Program-made: the position numbers and the translations under genes | In this document: positions 28,639 through 38,239 of the stretch, one piece after another | Numbering within the stretch: position 1 is the first letter of the stretch | Layout: each line of letters begins with the position of its first letter | Notes under the pieces: generated by a model | What the model was told of the DNA's origin: nothing | Database searches by the model: none | Seen by the model: the letters and a program-made list of their open reading frames with translations, nothing else | From: Heyndrickxia vini | GTDB lineage: Bacteria > Bacillota > Bacilli > Bacillales > Bacillaceae_C | Assembly (NCBI RefSeq): GCF_016772275.1 | Contig: NZ_CP065425.1 | Span: 1,616,653-1,680,652, forward strand | Direction of reading: 5' to 3' | Length of the DNA stretch: 64,000 nt

Positions 28639-30822
28639 ATGAAAAAGAAGAAAAAAAGGCTAGTTGTTCCTTTTAGAATGAATATTATCTTTTTTGTTGT
28701 CTTTCTCTTATTTTCATCACTTATTTTTAGATTAGGTATTGTTCAAATCGTGCATGGAGAAAAGTATACAAATGAGATAAAGAGGACAAGTGATGTGACG
28801 GTTCAGATACCAGTTCCGCGGGGGAAGATAGTAGATAGAAACGGAAATTTAATCGTTGGAAATAAAGCATTAAAGGCGATTACATATACAAGGCCAACAT
28901 CCATTAAACCTGATGAGATGCTAGAAATTGCTGAGCAATTGGCAAAATACATCAAAAAAGATACTAAAGAAGATATTAAAGCAATTACTGAAAGAGATCG
29001 GAAAGATTTTTGGATTTTGCATCATCAAAACAAAGCAAAAAGCAAAATTACAAAGGAAGATGAAAAAATATTAAAGCGCAAAAAATTAGCTGAAAAAGAT
29101 TATGATAAGGAAATTTATCATCTCATGTTAGATAGAATTACTGAAAAAGAGTTGAATTCCTTTTCGAAGAATGATCTTGAAGTACTGGCCATTTATCGGG
29201 AAATGTTAAGCGGATATCCGCTGACACCACAAATTATTAAAAATAAAAATGTGACAAAAGAAGAAATAGCTATAATTGGAGAAAACTTAGATGTATTACC
29301 TGGGGTTGATATAACAACTGATTGGGATCGATATAATAGTTATAAGATTGATGGATTCGCCCCACTTGCATCCATTTTAGGGAAAATTACAACAGCTAAA
29401 GAAGGTTTGCCAAGTGAAAAAGCTGAATATTACACTGCTTTGGGCTATAGCCGAAATGATCGAGTTGGAAAAAGTTACTTAGAGTATCAATATGAAGATG
29501 TTCTTAGAGGGAAAAAAGAAAAAGTCGAAAATATAATGGATAAATCCGGGAAAGTGGTTGATTCGGTTGTTGTAAGAAAAGGACAACGTGGAAATGATTT
29601 AGTATTATCTGTTGATATGGAATTTCAGCAAAAGGTCGAAGAAATTATTACCAATAAATTATCCCATTTATCTCAACCTTATTTGGATCGAACATTTGTC
29701 ACAGTAATGAATCCCAATACAGGTGAAATATTAGCGATGGCAGGAAAACTACGAGAAAAAAATGAAGAAACGGGTGTAAGAGAATATAATGATTTTGCTT
29801 TAGGAAATATGATTACCTCTTATGCGATGGGTTCGGCCGTAAAGGGAGCTATGGTTTTGACAGGCTACCAAACTGGGGCAATTACAATGAATAATAGGGT
29901 CATAAGAGATGAGCCATTAGTGTTTAAAGATACGAAATCAAAAAGTTCTTGGAGCACATCAGCTTTTGGAAATATTGATGACTTATATGCGTTAAAGAGA
30001 TCTTCAAATGTTTATATGTTTAAATTAGCAATGAGAATTGGCGGCCAGCAATATTATATTCCTAATGGGCCACTTAGTATCGATAAGGTAAAAGCGATAG
30101 ATACATTAAGGTATAATTTTGCGCAATTCGGATTAGGAGTCAAGACTGGCATCGATCTTCCTGGTGAGCAAGTCGGATTTGGTGGAAGAATCCCAGATTT
30201 CGCAGGTAATGTATTAGACTTCGGCATCGGACAATTTGATACGTATACACCATTACAATTAGTTCAATACATTTCTACGATTGCTAATGGCGGAAGTCGA
30301 ATCAGGCCTCATTTAGTTAAAGAAATACGTGAGCCAAGTGATGATATCCATGAACTTGGTCCGGTAGCCCACGAACTTGGATCGAATGTATTAAATAAAA
30401 TAGCGGCGAAAGAAGAGGAAATCGATCGTGTAAAAGAAGGTTTACGATTAGTTGTCTATGATCCGAACGGAACCGGTAAATCAATCAGGAATAAGCAATT
30501 AAAGATCGCAGGAAAAACAGGAACAGCGGAAGCCCTTTATGATGGTCCCGTTCCCCATAGTCCGGGGTTGATGCTTTGGAACTTGACATTTGCCGGCTAT
30601 GCACCGTATGACAATCCTGAAGTCGCCCTCTCTGTTGTTGTTCCTTGGTCTACGACAGATAAAATGCACCCAAATTTAGACGTAGCAGATGCAGTGTTTA
30701 AAGCATATTTTGATTTAAAAAAGAAACGTGAGAAAAAGGATACGAATACTATTAATAAAAAAATAAATATAAAAAAGACTGAAAAACAACAAAATGAAGC
30801 AAATGATACAAATTCAGAATGA
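28639..30822 (+). CDS. pbpA: Class B penicillin-binding protein (PbpA-like), copy 1
   Basis: A 727-residue transpeptidase: N-terminal transmembrane anchor (about 11-32), dimerisation/pedestal domain (VPRGKIVDRNG), then the transpeptidase domain with the active-site motifs SAVK (Ser399), SSN (about 455-457) and KTGTA (about 625). It cross-links peptidoglycan, in Bacillus as part of the elongation machinery for rod shape. The C-terminal tail is Lys/Asn-rich. It sits where B. subtilis has pbpA and is followed by a close paralogue. Confidence 0.95.
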   Translation: MKKKKKRLVVPFRMNIIFFVVFLLFSSLIFRLGIVQIVHGEKYTNEIKRTSDVTVQIPVPRGKIVDRNGNLIVGNKALKAITYTRPTSIKPDEMLEIAEQLAKYIKKDTKEDIKAITERDRKDFWILHHQNKAKSKITKEDEKILKRKKLAEKDYDKEIYHLMLDRITEKELNSFSKNDLEVLAIYREMLSGYPLTPQIIKNKNVTKEEIAIIGENLDVLPGVDITTDWDRYNSYKIDGFAPLASILGKITTAKEGLPSEKAEYYTALGYSRNDRVGKSYLEYQYEDVLRGKKEKVENIMDKSGKVVDSVVVRKGQRGNDLVLSVDMEFQQKVEEIITNKLSHLSQPYLDRTFVTVMNPNTGEILAMAGKLREKNEETGVREYNDFALGNMITSYAMGSAVKGAMVLTGYQTGAITMNNRVIRDEPLVFKDTKSKSSWSTSAFGNIDDLYALKRSSNVYMFKLAMRIGGQQYYIPNGPLSIDKVKAIDTLRYNFAQFGLGVKTGIDLPGEQVGFGGRIPDFAGNVLDFGIGQFDTYTPLQLVQYISTIANGGSRIRPHLVKEIREPSDDIHELGPVAHELGSNVLNKIAAKEEEIDRVKEGLRLVVYDPNGTGKSIRNKQLKIAGKTGTAEALYDGPVPHSPGLMLWNLTFAGYAPYDNPEVALSVVVPWSTTDKMHPNLDVADAVFKAYFDLKKKREKKDTNTINKKINIKKTEKQQNEANDTNSE

Positions 30823-30838
30823 ACCTATAACCCTTTTT

Positions 30839-30866
30839 AAGAGCTTATTTTTTCTAAGCTCTTTTC
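30839..30866 (+). terminator. Terminator after pbpA copy 1
   Basis: AAGAGCTTA pairs with TAAGCTCTT, followed by TTC and T-rich DNA. Confidence 0.8.
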
Positions 30867-30988
30867 TTTTTAAATTATGAAACTTAAAATCTCTCTCTTT
30901 CCTTATATTTCTGCATTTAATTTATAGAAATTCTCTTCCTTTTCCGTTAAAATGTAGAGTGATGTAAAAAGTGGGAGGGTTTTGTCAT

Positions 30989-33151
30989 TTGAAGAAAACG
31001 AAAAAGAAAAAAAGAGCGTTTGTCTCCTTACGAATGAATATATTATTTTTTGTTGTCTTTTTACTCTTCTCTTCCTTAATTCTTCGACTTGGAATTGTCC
31101 AAATTGTTTACGGTGATGATTACAAGCGGGAGATAGATAGAAAAGAGAATGTAACGGTTAACACATCTGTTCCAAGAGGGAAAATTTTAGACCGAAATGG
31201 TAAGTTAGTTGTTGGGAATAAACCGTTAGATGCAATTACGTATACTAGACCACAAAATATAAAATCAGAAGACATATTAAAAATTGCGGAAGATTTAGCA
31301 AAACTAATCAAAAAAGATACAAAGGCAGATTTCAAAGCAATAACAGAACGAGACAAAAAGGATTTTTGGATTTTAAAACATCCTGATGAAGCAGCAGCAA
31401 AAGTTTCAAAAGCAGAAATAAAAAAGTTGAAAAATGATAATTCAAAAATTTATCAATTAACACTTGATCGTATTACTGAGAAGGAGTACAATTCTTTCTC
31501 AAAAAAAGAGATGGAAGTGTTAGCAATATACCGAGAAATGATTGGTGGCTATCCATTATCGCCTCAAGTCATAAAAAATAAAAATGTAACACCAGAGGAA
31601 TTTGCGGTTGTCAGTGAAAATCTTGATAAACTTCCTGGAGTAGATACGACTACTGACTGGGATCGATATAACGTCTATAAGGATAAAGAAGGCAATGCAA
31701 CATTGGGGTCTGTAATTGGGAAGATATCATCCTCAAAAGAAGGCTTACCGAAGGATTTGGTTGACTATTATTTATCACGAGATTATAGCAGAAATGACCG
31801 TGTGGGTAAAAGTTATATTGAATACCAATATGAAGATATTTTGCAAGGACAAAAGGAAAAAGTTAAAAATGTAACGGATAAGGCTGGAAACGTCCTGGAT
31901 TCCGAAGTTGTTAGAGAAGGTAAAAGAGGGGACGATTTAGTCCTATCAATTGATATTGATTTACAACGTAAGGTTGAAAAAATTATTAAAGAAAAATTAG
32001 GCAGTTCGAGAATTGGACAACCATATATGGACCGAGCATTTGTTTCCGTTATGAATCCATATACAGGGGAAGTCTTATCGATGGCAGGTAAACAATATGA
32101 ACATAATAAAAAGACGGGAAAAACAGATATTAATGATTATGCATTAGGAAATATGACTACGTCGTATTCAATGGGATCTGTAGTTAAGGGAGCAACAGTT
32201 TTAACAGGTTATCAAACTGGTGCAATTTCTCCTGGAGAGGTATTAAATGATAGACCTTTGCAATTCTTGCATACAAAGGTGAAAAAATCTTGGAATACGT
32301 CCGGATTCGGTCCAATAAATGACCTATATGCATTGAAAAGATCCTCAAACGTATATATGTTTTTAACGGCAATGAAATTAGGTGGACAACAAACTTATGT
32401 TCCTAATGGACCTTTAAGTATTGATAAAGTAGCTGCAATTGAAAAATTCAGAAAGAACTTTTCTCAATTTGGTTTAGGTGTGAAAACGGGAATTGATTTA
32501 CCGGGGGAACAAACTGGTTTTGGTGGCGGACAAATTCCACCTGAAGCGGGGAAAGTTTTGGACTTTGCTATTGGCCAATATGACACGTATACACCATTAC
32601 AACTTGTACAATATATGTCCACAATTGCAAATGGTGGTTATCGCGTGCAGCCTCATATTGCAAAAGAAATTCGTGAACCAAATAGCAAAATGGATGAGAT
32701 GGGTCCGGTCATTCAAGAAATTAAACCTAAAGTTCTAAATAAAGTTGATATGAAAGAAGAGTGGATTGATCGTGTGAAACTTGGATTAGAACAAGTAGTG
32801 AATGATCCACTTGGGACAGGATACGGAACAATCAAAGCTAAACAATATAAAATTGCCGGGAAAACAGGTACAGCCCAAGCTCTTTATGATGGACCGGTTT
32901 CACACAATCCAGGCCTAATGCTTTGGAATGTAACCTTTGCTGGCTATGCACCGTATGATCATCCGGAAATAGCGGTATCAGTTGTAGTGCCATGGTCAAC
33001 AACTGACCAAACGCATGTGAACTTAGAAATTGCGAATGATGTGTTTAAAGCATACTTCGAATTAAAGGAAAAACGTGAAAAAGATGGATTAAATGATTCA
33101 ACATCAACTAAAAAAGTTGAAAACTTGGACGAAGCAAAAAAACAACAATAA
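30989..33151 (+). CDS. Class B penicillin-binding protein (PbpA-like), copy 2
   Basis: A 720-residue paralogue of the preceding gene, similar over its whole length (for example MNILFFVVFLLFSSL and TGIDLPGEQTGFGG). It has the same order of domains and motifs: SVVK (Ser397), SSN and AGKTGTA. A TTG start at 30989, with GGGAGGG 9 bases upstream, gives the same basic N-terminus as copy 1. Each copy has its own terminator, so they are separate units made by tandem duplication. Which copy is the main elongation enzyme cannot be told. Confidence 0.94.
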   Translation: MKKTKKKKRAFVSLRMNILFFVVFLLFSSLILRLGIVQIVYGDDYKREIDRKENVTVNTSVPRGKILDRNGKLVVGNKPLDAITYTRPQNIKSEDILKIAEDLAKLIKKDTKADFKAITERDKKDFWILKHPDEAAAKVSKAEIKKLKNDNSKIYQLTLDRITEKEYNSFSKKEMEVLAIYREMIGGYPLSPQVIKNKNVTPEEFAVVSENLDKLPGVDTTTDWDRYNVYKDKEGNATLGSVIGKISSSKEGLPKDLVDYYLSRDYSRNDRVGKSYIEYQYEDILQGQKEKVKNVTDKAGNVLDSEVVREGKRGDDLVLSIDIDLQRKVEKIIKEKLGSSRIGQPYMDRAFVSVMNPYTGEVLSMAGKQYEHNKKTGKTDINDYALGNMTTSYSMGSVVKGATVLTGYQTGAISPGEVLNDRPLQFLHTKVKKSWNTSGFGPINDLYALKRSSNVYMFLTAMKLGGQQTYVPNGPLSIDKVAAIEKFRKNFSQFGLGVKTGIDLPGEQTGFGGGQIPPEAGKVLDFAIGQYDTYTPLQLVQYMSTIANGGYRVQPHIAKEIREPNSKMDEMGPVIQEIKPKVLNKVDMKEEWIDRVKLGLEQVVNDPLGTGYGTIKAKQYKIAGKTGTAQALYDGPVSHNPGLMLWNVTFAGYAPYDHPEIAVSVVVPWSTTDQTHVNLEIANDVFKAYFELKEKREKDGLNDSTSTKKVENLDEAKKQQ

Positions 33152-33176
33152 AATTTTGATTTAGAATGAGAATAAC

Positions 33177-33208
33177 AAAAAGCCACTTCAAGTGTGAAGT
33201 GGCTTTTT
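33177..33208 (+). terminator. Terminator after pbpA copy 2
   Basis: A perfect 14-bp stem AAAAAGCCACTTCA/TGAAGTGGCTTTTT. Confidence 0.9.
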
Positions 33209-33244
33209 GTGATTTGTATTTTTTACATGTATTATAACTATTCG

Positions 33245-33730
33245 TTATTTACCTTTAGTAATAACTACCGCTATTTTTTCGAAATTCATCTTATTATTTA
33301 AGTTAAATTTCCCAAGTTGAATTTTCTCATGATATTTATGTTTAATTAGGAATTGGACAAATTTATCATCGTCTTTAATAATTTTTGCCGCTTTTAAATT
33401 TTCACCAATTTCATATGGTGTCATTCCAGACTTAATGGTTAAGCGATATTTAATCATTTCGTTGTTTTGAGTTGATCCGGTTTTAGCAGTTGTTTGAGTT
33501 TTTTCTTTATTTGTTGTCTGATCATTTTTTTGTGCCGCAAGCGTATGGTATTTTTCTTCCCATTGCGCTTTTTCTTGTTGTAATTGTTTTAGGTCTGTTT
33601 TTTTAATTTGTTCGTAGCCTTCTTTAACGGTACTTACCTTATGTACGGTATCAAATGGTTTAAATACAAGGATCAGGATGGCCGAAAGTAAAAGTCCTAG
33701 TGCGAAGGCTCTAGTTGTTTGTTTGCTCAT
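33245..33730 (-). CDS. Short MltG/YceG-like membrane protein without catalytic domain
   Basis: A 161-residue protein with an N-terminal transmembrane segment (about 8-24), a Gln/Lys/Thr-rich coiled or disordered middle (about 40-90) and a C-terminal domain (YRLTIKSGMTPYEIGENLKAA ... FNLNNKMNFEKIAVVITKG) resembling the LysM-like N-terminal subdomain of MltG endolytic transglycosylases. The catalytic part of MltG is absent. Position upstream of rpmG corresponds to yqzC of B. subtilis, but I am not certain of the match. A likely role is binding cell wall or division proteins. Confidence 0.75.
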   Translation of the reverse strand: MSKQTTRAFALGLLLSAILILVFKPFDTVHKVSTVKEGYEQIKKTDLKQLQQEKAQWEEKYHTLAAQKNDQTTNKEKTQTTAKTGSTQNNEMIKYRLTIKSGMTPYEIGENLKAAKIIKDDDKFVQFLIKHKYHEKIQLGKFNLNNKMNFEKIAVVITKGK

Positions 33731-33749
33731 TCATTTTCACCCACTTCCA

Positions 33750-34109
33750 TTACTGATCTAAAAAGTCAGCAATGACATTTTTTACTTCTGACTGAGCTAA
33801 TGCTGACTGTTTAGCTATTTGCTCCACTGTTAAACCTTGTTTAAATAATGCAATTACTTGGTTTTTTAAAATTTCATTAACAACCGGTTTAGCAGATTTG
33901 GACAACTCTTTTTTCATAAGTTGATCATCTACTAGCAATTCTTCTTCCAAAACCTTCATCCGTTTATTTATTTGATAGGTTTCTTGGTAAAGATTCATAG
34001 AGAGATCTTCAACCTCTTTTTTTAAGTTCGTGGAATGATCCTTTTGAAAAAAGGAAATAATAAACAACAAGATAGATAAAATGAGCAACAATATTATTAG
34101 TGTACTCAT
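33750..34109 (-). CDS. Membrane-anchored protein with HTH-like C-terminus
   Basis: A 119-residue protein with an N-terminal membrane segment (about 3-20), a charged coiled-coil region (about 25-75) and a C-terminal LFKQGLTVEQIAKQSALAQSEVKNVI that reads as a helix-turn-helix. It is upstream of and same-strand with the MltG-like gene, with 19 bases between, so they form a pair. Position matches yqzD of B. subtilis; function unknown. Confidence 0.75.
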   Translation of the reverse strand: MSTLIILLLILSILLFIISFFQKDHSTNLKKEVEDLSMNLYQETYQINKRMKVLEEELLVDDQLMKKELSKSAKPVVNEILKNQVIALFKQGLTVEQIAKQSALAQSEVKNVIADFLDQ

Positions 34110-34339
34110 AACCTCACCCTTTCAATTTTGCTCTTTTCATTTATAGCATAAACGGGCCGTTACTTCCATCAATATGATGAATTATTATTATGGAAGGTTT
34201 CCCCATTAGTATAATTAGTGAACATTTCATGTCATAAAAACGATAAGAAAAAATCATACTAGCAATTCAACTAGAAAAATGATATTATAGAAAAGTCGTA
34301 TGAATAGTAATGAATGCAATGAAGTTTGGAGGGATAAAC

Positions 34340-34489
34340 ATGCGTGTAAATATAACATTAGCTTGCACAGATTGCGGTGAGCGTAACTATATTTCAACAA
34401 AAAATAAGCGTAATAATCCAGACCGTATTGAGCTTAAAAAATACTGTCCGAGAGAAAAACGTGCAACTGTACATCGCGAAACAAAGTAA
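34340..34489 (+). CDS. rpmG: 50S ribosomal protein L33
   Basis: A 49-residue protein ([17 protein letters not shown] ... [14 protein letters not shown]), an L33 with the CxxC of the zinc-binding type; a third Cys is in KKYCPRE. It is a component of the large ribosomal subunit. The site GGAGGG lies 7 bases upstream and a terminator follows immediately. Confidence 0.96.
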   Translation: MRVNITLACTDCGERNYISTKNKRNNPDRIELKKYCPREKRATVHRETK

Positions 34490-34518
34490 GCAGCAGGGGA
34501 TTCCCGCTGCTTTTTTTT
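34489..34518 (+). terminator. Terminator after rpmG
   Basis: AGCAGC and GGG pair with CCC and GCTGCT, followed by T8. Confidence 0.85.
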
Positions 34519-34545
34519 ATCATTTTTTCTTTTGGGGGGAAAGTA

Positions 34546-35112
34546 GTGGAGAAAAAAGAGCTAAGAGAACATCTAAAAAAAGAATTATCATTAATTGATC
34601 GGTGTACATATGAACAAAACTCCTACTTAATTGCAAAACAATTATTTGGGCTTCAACAATTTAATGCAGCATCAACCGTTGCTATCACTTTATCCCGATT
34701 CCCTGAAGTCGATACTTGGCAAATTATTCGTAAAGGTTGGGAAGTAGGGAAACGAATGGTTGTACCTAAATGTTTGCCCAAAACAAAAGAAATGGTGTTT
34801 AGAGAAATTACCTCGTTTAAACAATTAGAAAGCGTGTATTTTGGTCTTTTTGAACCAATTGATTGTCAGACAATTGAGGTTAAGAAAGATGAGTTGGATT
34901 TAATTATCGTTCCGGGGATCACCTTTACTCGTAATGGATATCGGATTGGCTTTGGTGGTGGTTATTATGATCGCTTCTTGAGTGATTATCAAGGAAAAAC
35001 AATTTCATTAGCCTTTTCAGCCCAAATAAAATTAGACATCCCTATTGAAAAACATGATATTCCTGTTCAGCGGATAATTACTGAAAATGAAACAATTCAT
35101 TGCACTGAATAA
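34546..35112 (+). CDS. yqgN: 5-formyltetrahydrofolate cyclo-ligase
   Basis: A 188-residue enzyme with the diagnostic C-terminal motif VPGITFTRNGYRIGFGGGYYDRFL and an N-terminal basic ATP-binding region. It converts 5-formyl-THF plus ATP to 5,10-methenyl-THF, returning folate to the one-carbon pool. The GTG start is preceded by GGGGGGAAAG. Lies just after rpmG as in B. subtilis. Confidence 0.95.
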   Translation: MEKKELREHLKKELSLIDRCTYEQNSYLIAKQLFGLQQFNAASTVAITLSRFPEVDTWQIIRKGWEVGKRMVVPKCLPKTKEMVFREITSFKQLESVYFGLFEPIDCQTIEVKKDELDLIIVPGITFTRNGYRIGFGGGYYDRFLSDYQGKTISLAFSAQIKLDIPIEKHDIPVQRIITENETIHCTE

Positions 35113-35191
35113 AGAATATTTTTAAAGACAAACTATAAACATATTCATATTGAGTTTTGTTAATTGGTATGAAATGGGAGGGTATGTCATA

Positions 35192-35368
35192 ATGAATAGT
35201 ATTTTTAAATGGTTAATATCAGGATTAGTTATTTATAGTGCGTTTAAATATCGTTACAAATTATTGAACTTTTTACTGGGAAGCTACTGGATAAGGAAAA
35301 TGGGTATAAAAATTGCAATGAATATTCCGGGATTTAAAACAAGGATCCTACAGAGTACATTTAAATAA
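35192..35368 (+). CDS. yqgO: Small YqgO-like protein
   Basis: A 58-residue protein: a hydrophobic N-terminal segment (about 5-20), then basic residues (KYRYKLLNFLLGSYWIRKMG). No function is apparent. Position between yqgN and gluP matches the small yqgO gene. ATG at 35192 has GGGAGGG upstream. Confidence 0.7.
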   Translation: MNSIFKWLISGLVIYSAFKYRYKLLNFLLGSYWIRKMGIKIAMNIPGFKTRILQSTFK

Positions 35369-35377
35369 TTTGTAAAA

Positions 35378-35431
35378 AAACGGACGAACTGTTAAGCAAT
35401 GAAATACTTTACAGTACGTCTGTTTTTTCGT
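35378..35431 (+). terminator. Terminator-like inverted repeat after yqgO
   Basis: AAACGGACG pairs with CGTCTGTTT (wobbles) across a long AT-rich loop, followed by T5. Confidence 0.5.
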
Positions 35432-35480
35432 TATAGTTATTACAATGACCTATTTTCATAAGGGAAAGCGAGGAGTATTG

Positions 35481-36998
35481 TTGAGCAATAGAGAAGATTA
35501 CTTATTTTGGAAATTAGCCCAAATATTAATTACAGATAAAGGCTATTCCTTAATGCATATAAGTGAGGATCATAATGAATTATGGCTTGAGGATACAGCA
35601 AATAAACACGCCCAAGTAATAAGACTATTGCGCAATGATTTGGATTGGGGGAAGAAACTCCAGCGTGATGTCCATCATACTGCTGTACAAGCGGAAAATA
35701 TACGAAAACATTTAATGAAACGACAGTTAAATGTTCTAAACATATATGTCAGTATGCATTTACCGGTAGATGAGTTTGAATCTTATATTCAGCGTCCCAT
35801 ACAAGTAAATAAGAAAACTTTATTACATAGTGCAATTATCGACCAAGAAAATGTTAACACTGGTATAACATATTTAGAGAAATTACTAAATGATGAAATT
35901 ATTATACATTTAAATGATGAATATGAAGACCAAGATGTTGCGGAATTGAAATCAGCAGTAATAACAAATGTGGTTTCAAAGACAAAACAAGAACAGCAGT
36001 TTTTTGATAATGGCAAACCATTTTTCACCTATGTGTTTCTAGCGATTCAAATTGCCATGTTTATTTTGTTGGAAATGACAGGTGGAAGTAATAATCAAGA
36101 AAATTTGATTCGGTACGGTGCGAAATTCAATCCTTTAATTTTAGAAGGTGAATGGTGGCGGTTTATTACGCCTATTTTTCTTCACATTGGTTTTCTACAT
36201 ATCCTTATGAATTCATTAGCCTTATTTTATTTAGGACCGACGGTAGAGAAAATTTTTGGACGGATTAGATTTGTTTGGATCTATCTTTTTTCGGGATTTG
36301 CTGGAGTACTAGCTAGTTTCTTATTTAGTAGTCATTTATCTGCTGGGGCAAGTGGTGCAATATTCGGTTGTTTTGGTGCCTTGTTATATATTGGTGCAGC
36401 AAACCCGAAATTATTTTTCCGAACAATGGGTATGAATGTGATCATAGTCATTATCATCAATCTTGTGTTTGGCTTTAGTGTGTCAGGGATTGATAATTAT
36501 GGCCATCTTGGCGGACTTGTCGGAGGCTTCCTTGCAGCTGCAGTTGTTCATTTTCCAAAGCAACACAGATGGTTTACTCAAATCGGAGCATTTTTACTGA
36601 CTGCAATTGTTACTGGAAGCCTACTATTTATGGGTTTTAATAATGAATCGCCTGAAGTTATACATGGCCTGGCTCAACAAAAGTTAAATGATGAAAACTA
36701 TGAAGAAGCTTACAAATTGTTTAATCAGTTAGTCGAAAAAGGCAAAGGTGATGCAGTTACCTATTTTCAGCTTTCATATACTGAAATCCAACTTCAGAAA
36801 TTAGAAAAAGCAAAAGAACATCTTCAAAAAACAATCGAGCTTGATCCAAAATTTCATCAGGCATACTATAATTTAGCATTATTGTATGCAAACGAGGGAG
36901 ACCTTACAAAGGCGAAAGAACTTGTTCAAAAAGCATTAAAACTCTCAAATGATAAAAAATATGAAGACCTGCTGAATAAAATGAATGATGCTAGTTAA
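35481..36998 (+). CDS. gluP: Rhomboid intramembrane protease GluP (YqgP)
   Basis: A 505-residue protein in three parts: a cytoplasmic N-terminal domain (about 1-170), a rhomboid domain with seven or so membrane segments (Ser291 in GASGAIFG, His342 in YGHLGGL) and C-terminal TPR repeats (about 390-505). Rhomboids cut membrane proteins within the bilayer. In B. subtilis YqgP is linked to cell division, glucose export and MgtE turnover. The TTG start at 35481 has AGGAG 5 bases upstream; an ATG 36 bases earlier lacks a site. Confidence 0.92.
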   Translation: MSNREDYLFWKLAQILITDKGYSLMHISEDHNELWLEDTANKHAQVIRLLRNDLDWGKKLQRDVHHTAVQAENIRKHLMKRQLNVLNIYVSMHLPVDEFESYIQRPIQVNKKTLLHSAIIDQENVNTGITYLEKLLNDEIIIHLNDEYEDQDVAELKSAVITNVVSKTKQEQQFFDNGKPFFTYVFLAIQIAMFILLEMTGGSNNQENLIRYGAKFNPLILEGEWWRFITPIFLHIGFLHILMNSLALFYLGPTVEKIFGRIRFVWIYLFSGFAGVLASFLFSSHLSAGASGAIFGCFGALLYIGAANPKLFFRTMGMNVIIVIIINLVFGFSVSGIDNYGHLGGLVGGFLAAAVVHFPKQHRWFTQIGAFLLTAIVTGSLLFMGFNNESPEVIHGLAQQKLNDENYEEAYKLFNQLVEKGKGDAVTYFQLSYTEIQLQKLEKAKEHLQKTIELDPKFHQAYYNLALLYANEGDLTKAKELVQKALKLSNDKKYEDLLNKMNDAS

Positions 36999-37866
36999 TG
37001 ATTTGTTTTAACAGGTAAGGTTCGTCGGATTTTGTGATTAAAATAATTAATAGTTCTTTGTTATTTTTATTAAATAGTAAGAGTGGGACAGTACTTCCAA
37101 TCAAAGTTTCGGAGGTTCCGTCCTCTTTTTTTATTCCAAGTAAATAACTTTTATATAATCCTTCCCAAAGTTTCCCAATAATCTCTTGTGATTTATTTTT
37201 AGTGAAGCCAGGAAGGGAATTGTCATTATAGTTTGGTAGAGAGGTTAAAGGGATGGTGCGATAACGATTAGGATTAATTCCTAGCTTGGAAAAGGATTGT
37301 TTCCATAATTGCTTTAAATGCTTATCATTCATTTGATTAAATGTTTCCTCCCACTCTTTTTCTTCTTCTGTTGCGGCCGAATGGAAAGATAGTAAGTTTG
37401 GTGAAAATTTTGTATCAACCACATAAAGTTTATCAAACGACATTCTTTGTACACTGCTAATCATGTCCTTTTCTTGAATCTCACCGTAATGGAAAGAAAT
37501 TGCTTCATAAAGGCCACTGTCTCTTTCGTTCACTTTTCCACTCAATGCTAATGCGGAGGAATGTTGCTGCCATTTTTTTATCCCAATTGGTTGCTGTAAT
37601 CTTCCGTTTTTAAATAACAAGCTTACATCTTGCCTTAAATATGCCTTTCGATCTAATTTTGAATGAATCTCATATTCGATTTTATATTTTGATTTGGTTT
37701 GTTTATTGGGTATGAGGGTAAGCATCGTTTCGGTATTAATGAATTGAGCGTTTTTATGAAGTGGAAAAAAGGTGATTGTCTCTTGAACGTGTTGTTTAGT
37801 AATTTTTATGATTAGGAATAGAATAACGATTAAAATGCTCATAACGATTATGTATTTCTTTTTCAT
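36991..37866 (-). CDS. Unidentified membrane-anchored or secreted protein
   Basis: A 291-residue protein with an N-terminal hydrophobic segment (about 4-22), then a soluble extracytoplasmic domain without cysteines or recognisable motifs. A strong start (AAAGGATG upstream of ATG) supports a real gene. Its 3' end overlaps the end of gluP by 8 bases, tail to tail. I do not recognise the family. Confidence 0.65.
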   Translation of the reverse strand: MKKKYIIVMSILIVILFLIIKITKQHVQETITFFPLHKNAQFINTETMLTLIPNKQTKSKYKIEYEIHSKLDRKAYLRQDVSLLFKNGRLQQPIGIKKWQQHSSALALSGKVNERDSGLYEAISFHYGEIQEKDMISSVQRMSFDKLYVVDTKFSPNLLSFHSAATEEEKEWEETFNQMNDKHLKQLWKQSFSKLGINPNRYRTIPLTSLPNYNDNSLPGFTKNKSQEIIGKLWEGLYKSYLLGIKKEDGTSETLIGSTVPLLLFNKNNKELLIILITKSDEPYLLKQIIN

Positions 37867-38029
37867 GTTTTTTCATCCTTTGGTTGTCCATTTTAATTTC
37901 AATATACGTGAACATTTTATATATATGCTTACTAAATTTTTTATTAAGTTTGGAACTTGTTCATTATCTAAATATATTTTATACTGTTTTATAATTGGGG
38001 AGTCTATGCAAGTGCAAGGATGTGGAGTT

Positions 38030-38227
38030 TTGAAAACGTTTTATGATGTCCAACAATTATTAAAAAAGTATGGAATTATTATTTATGTAGGGGATCGTTT
38101 AGGAGATATAAAATTAATGGAAATAGAAATTAGAGAATTATATAAATTGCACTTAATCGACAGTGAAGTATTTACGACAGCTATTTTAGTATTGCGTCAG
38201 GAAATGCTAAACTGCAAAAAAATGTAA
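38030..38227 (+). CDS. yqgQ: YqgQ family protein
   Basis: A 65-residue protein (KTFYDVQQLLKKYGIIIYVGDRL ... LHLIDSEVFTTAILVLRQEM) with clear resemblance to YqgQ, a small helical protein found ahead of glcK; possibly nucleic-acid binding, but unproven. By homology the start is TTG at 38030; an in-frame ATG at 38006 with GGGGAG close upstream would add eight residues. It ends 12 bases before glcK, so they are likely co-transcribed. Confidence 0.87.
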   Translation: MKTFYDVQQLLKKYGIIIYVGDRLGDIKLMEIEIRELYKLHLIDSEVFTTAILVLRQEMLNCKKM

Positions 38228-38239
38228 GGGGGAAGAGAA

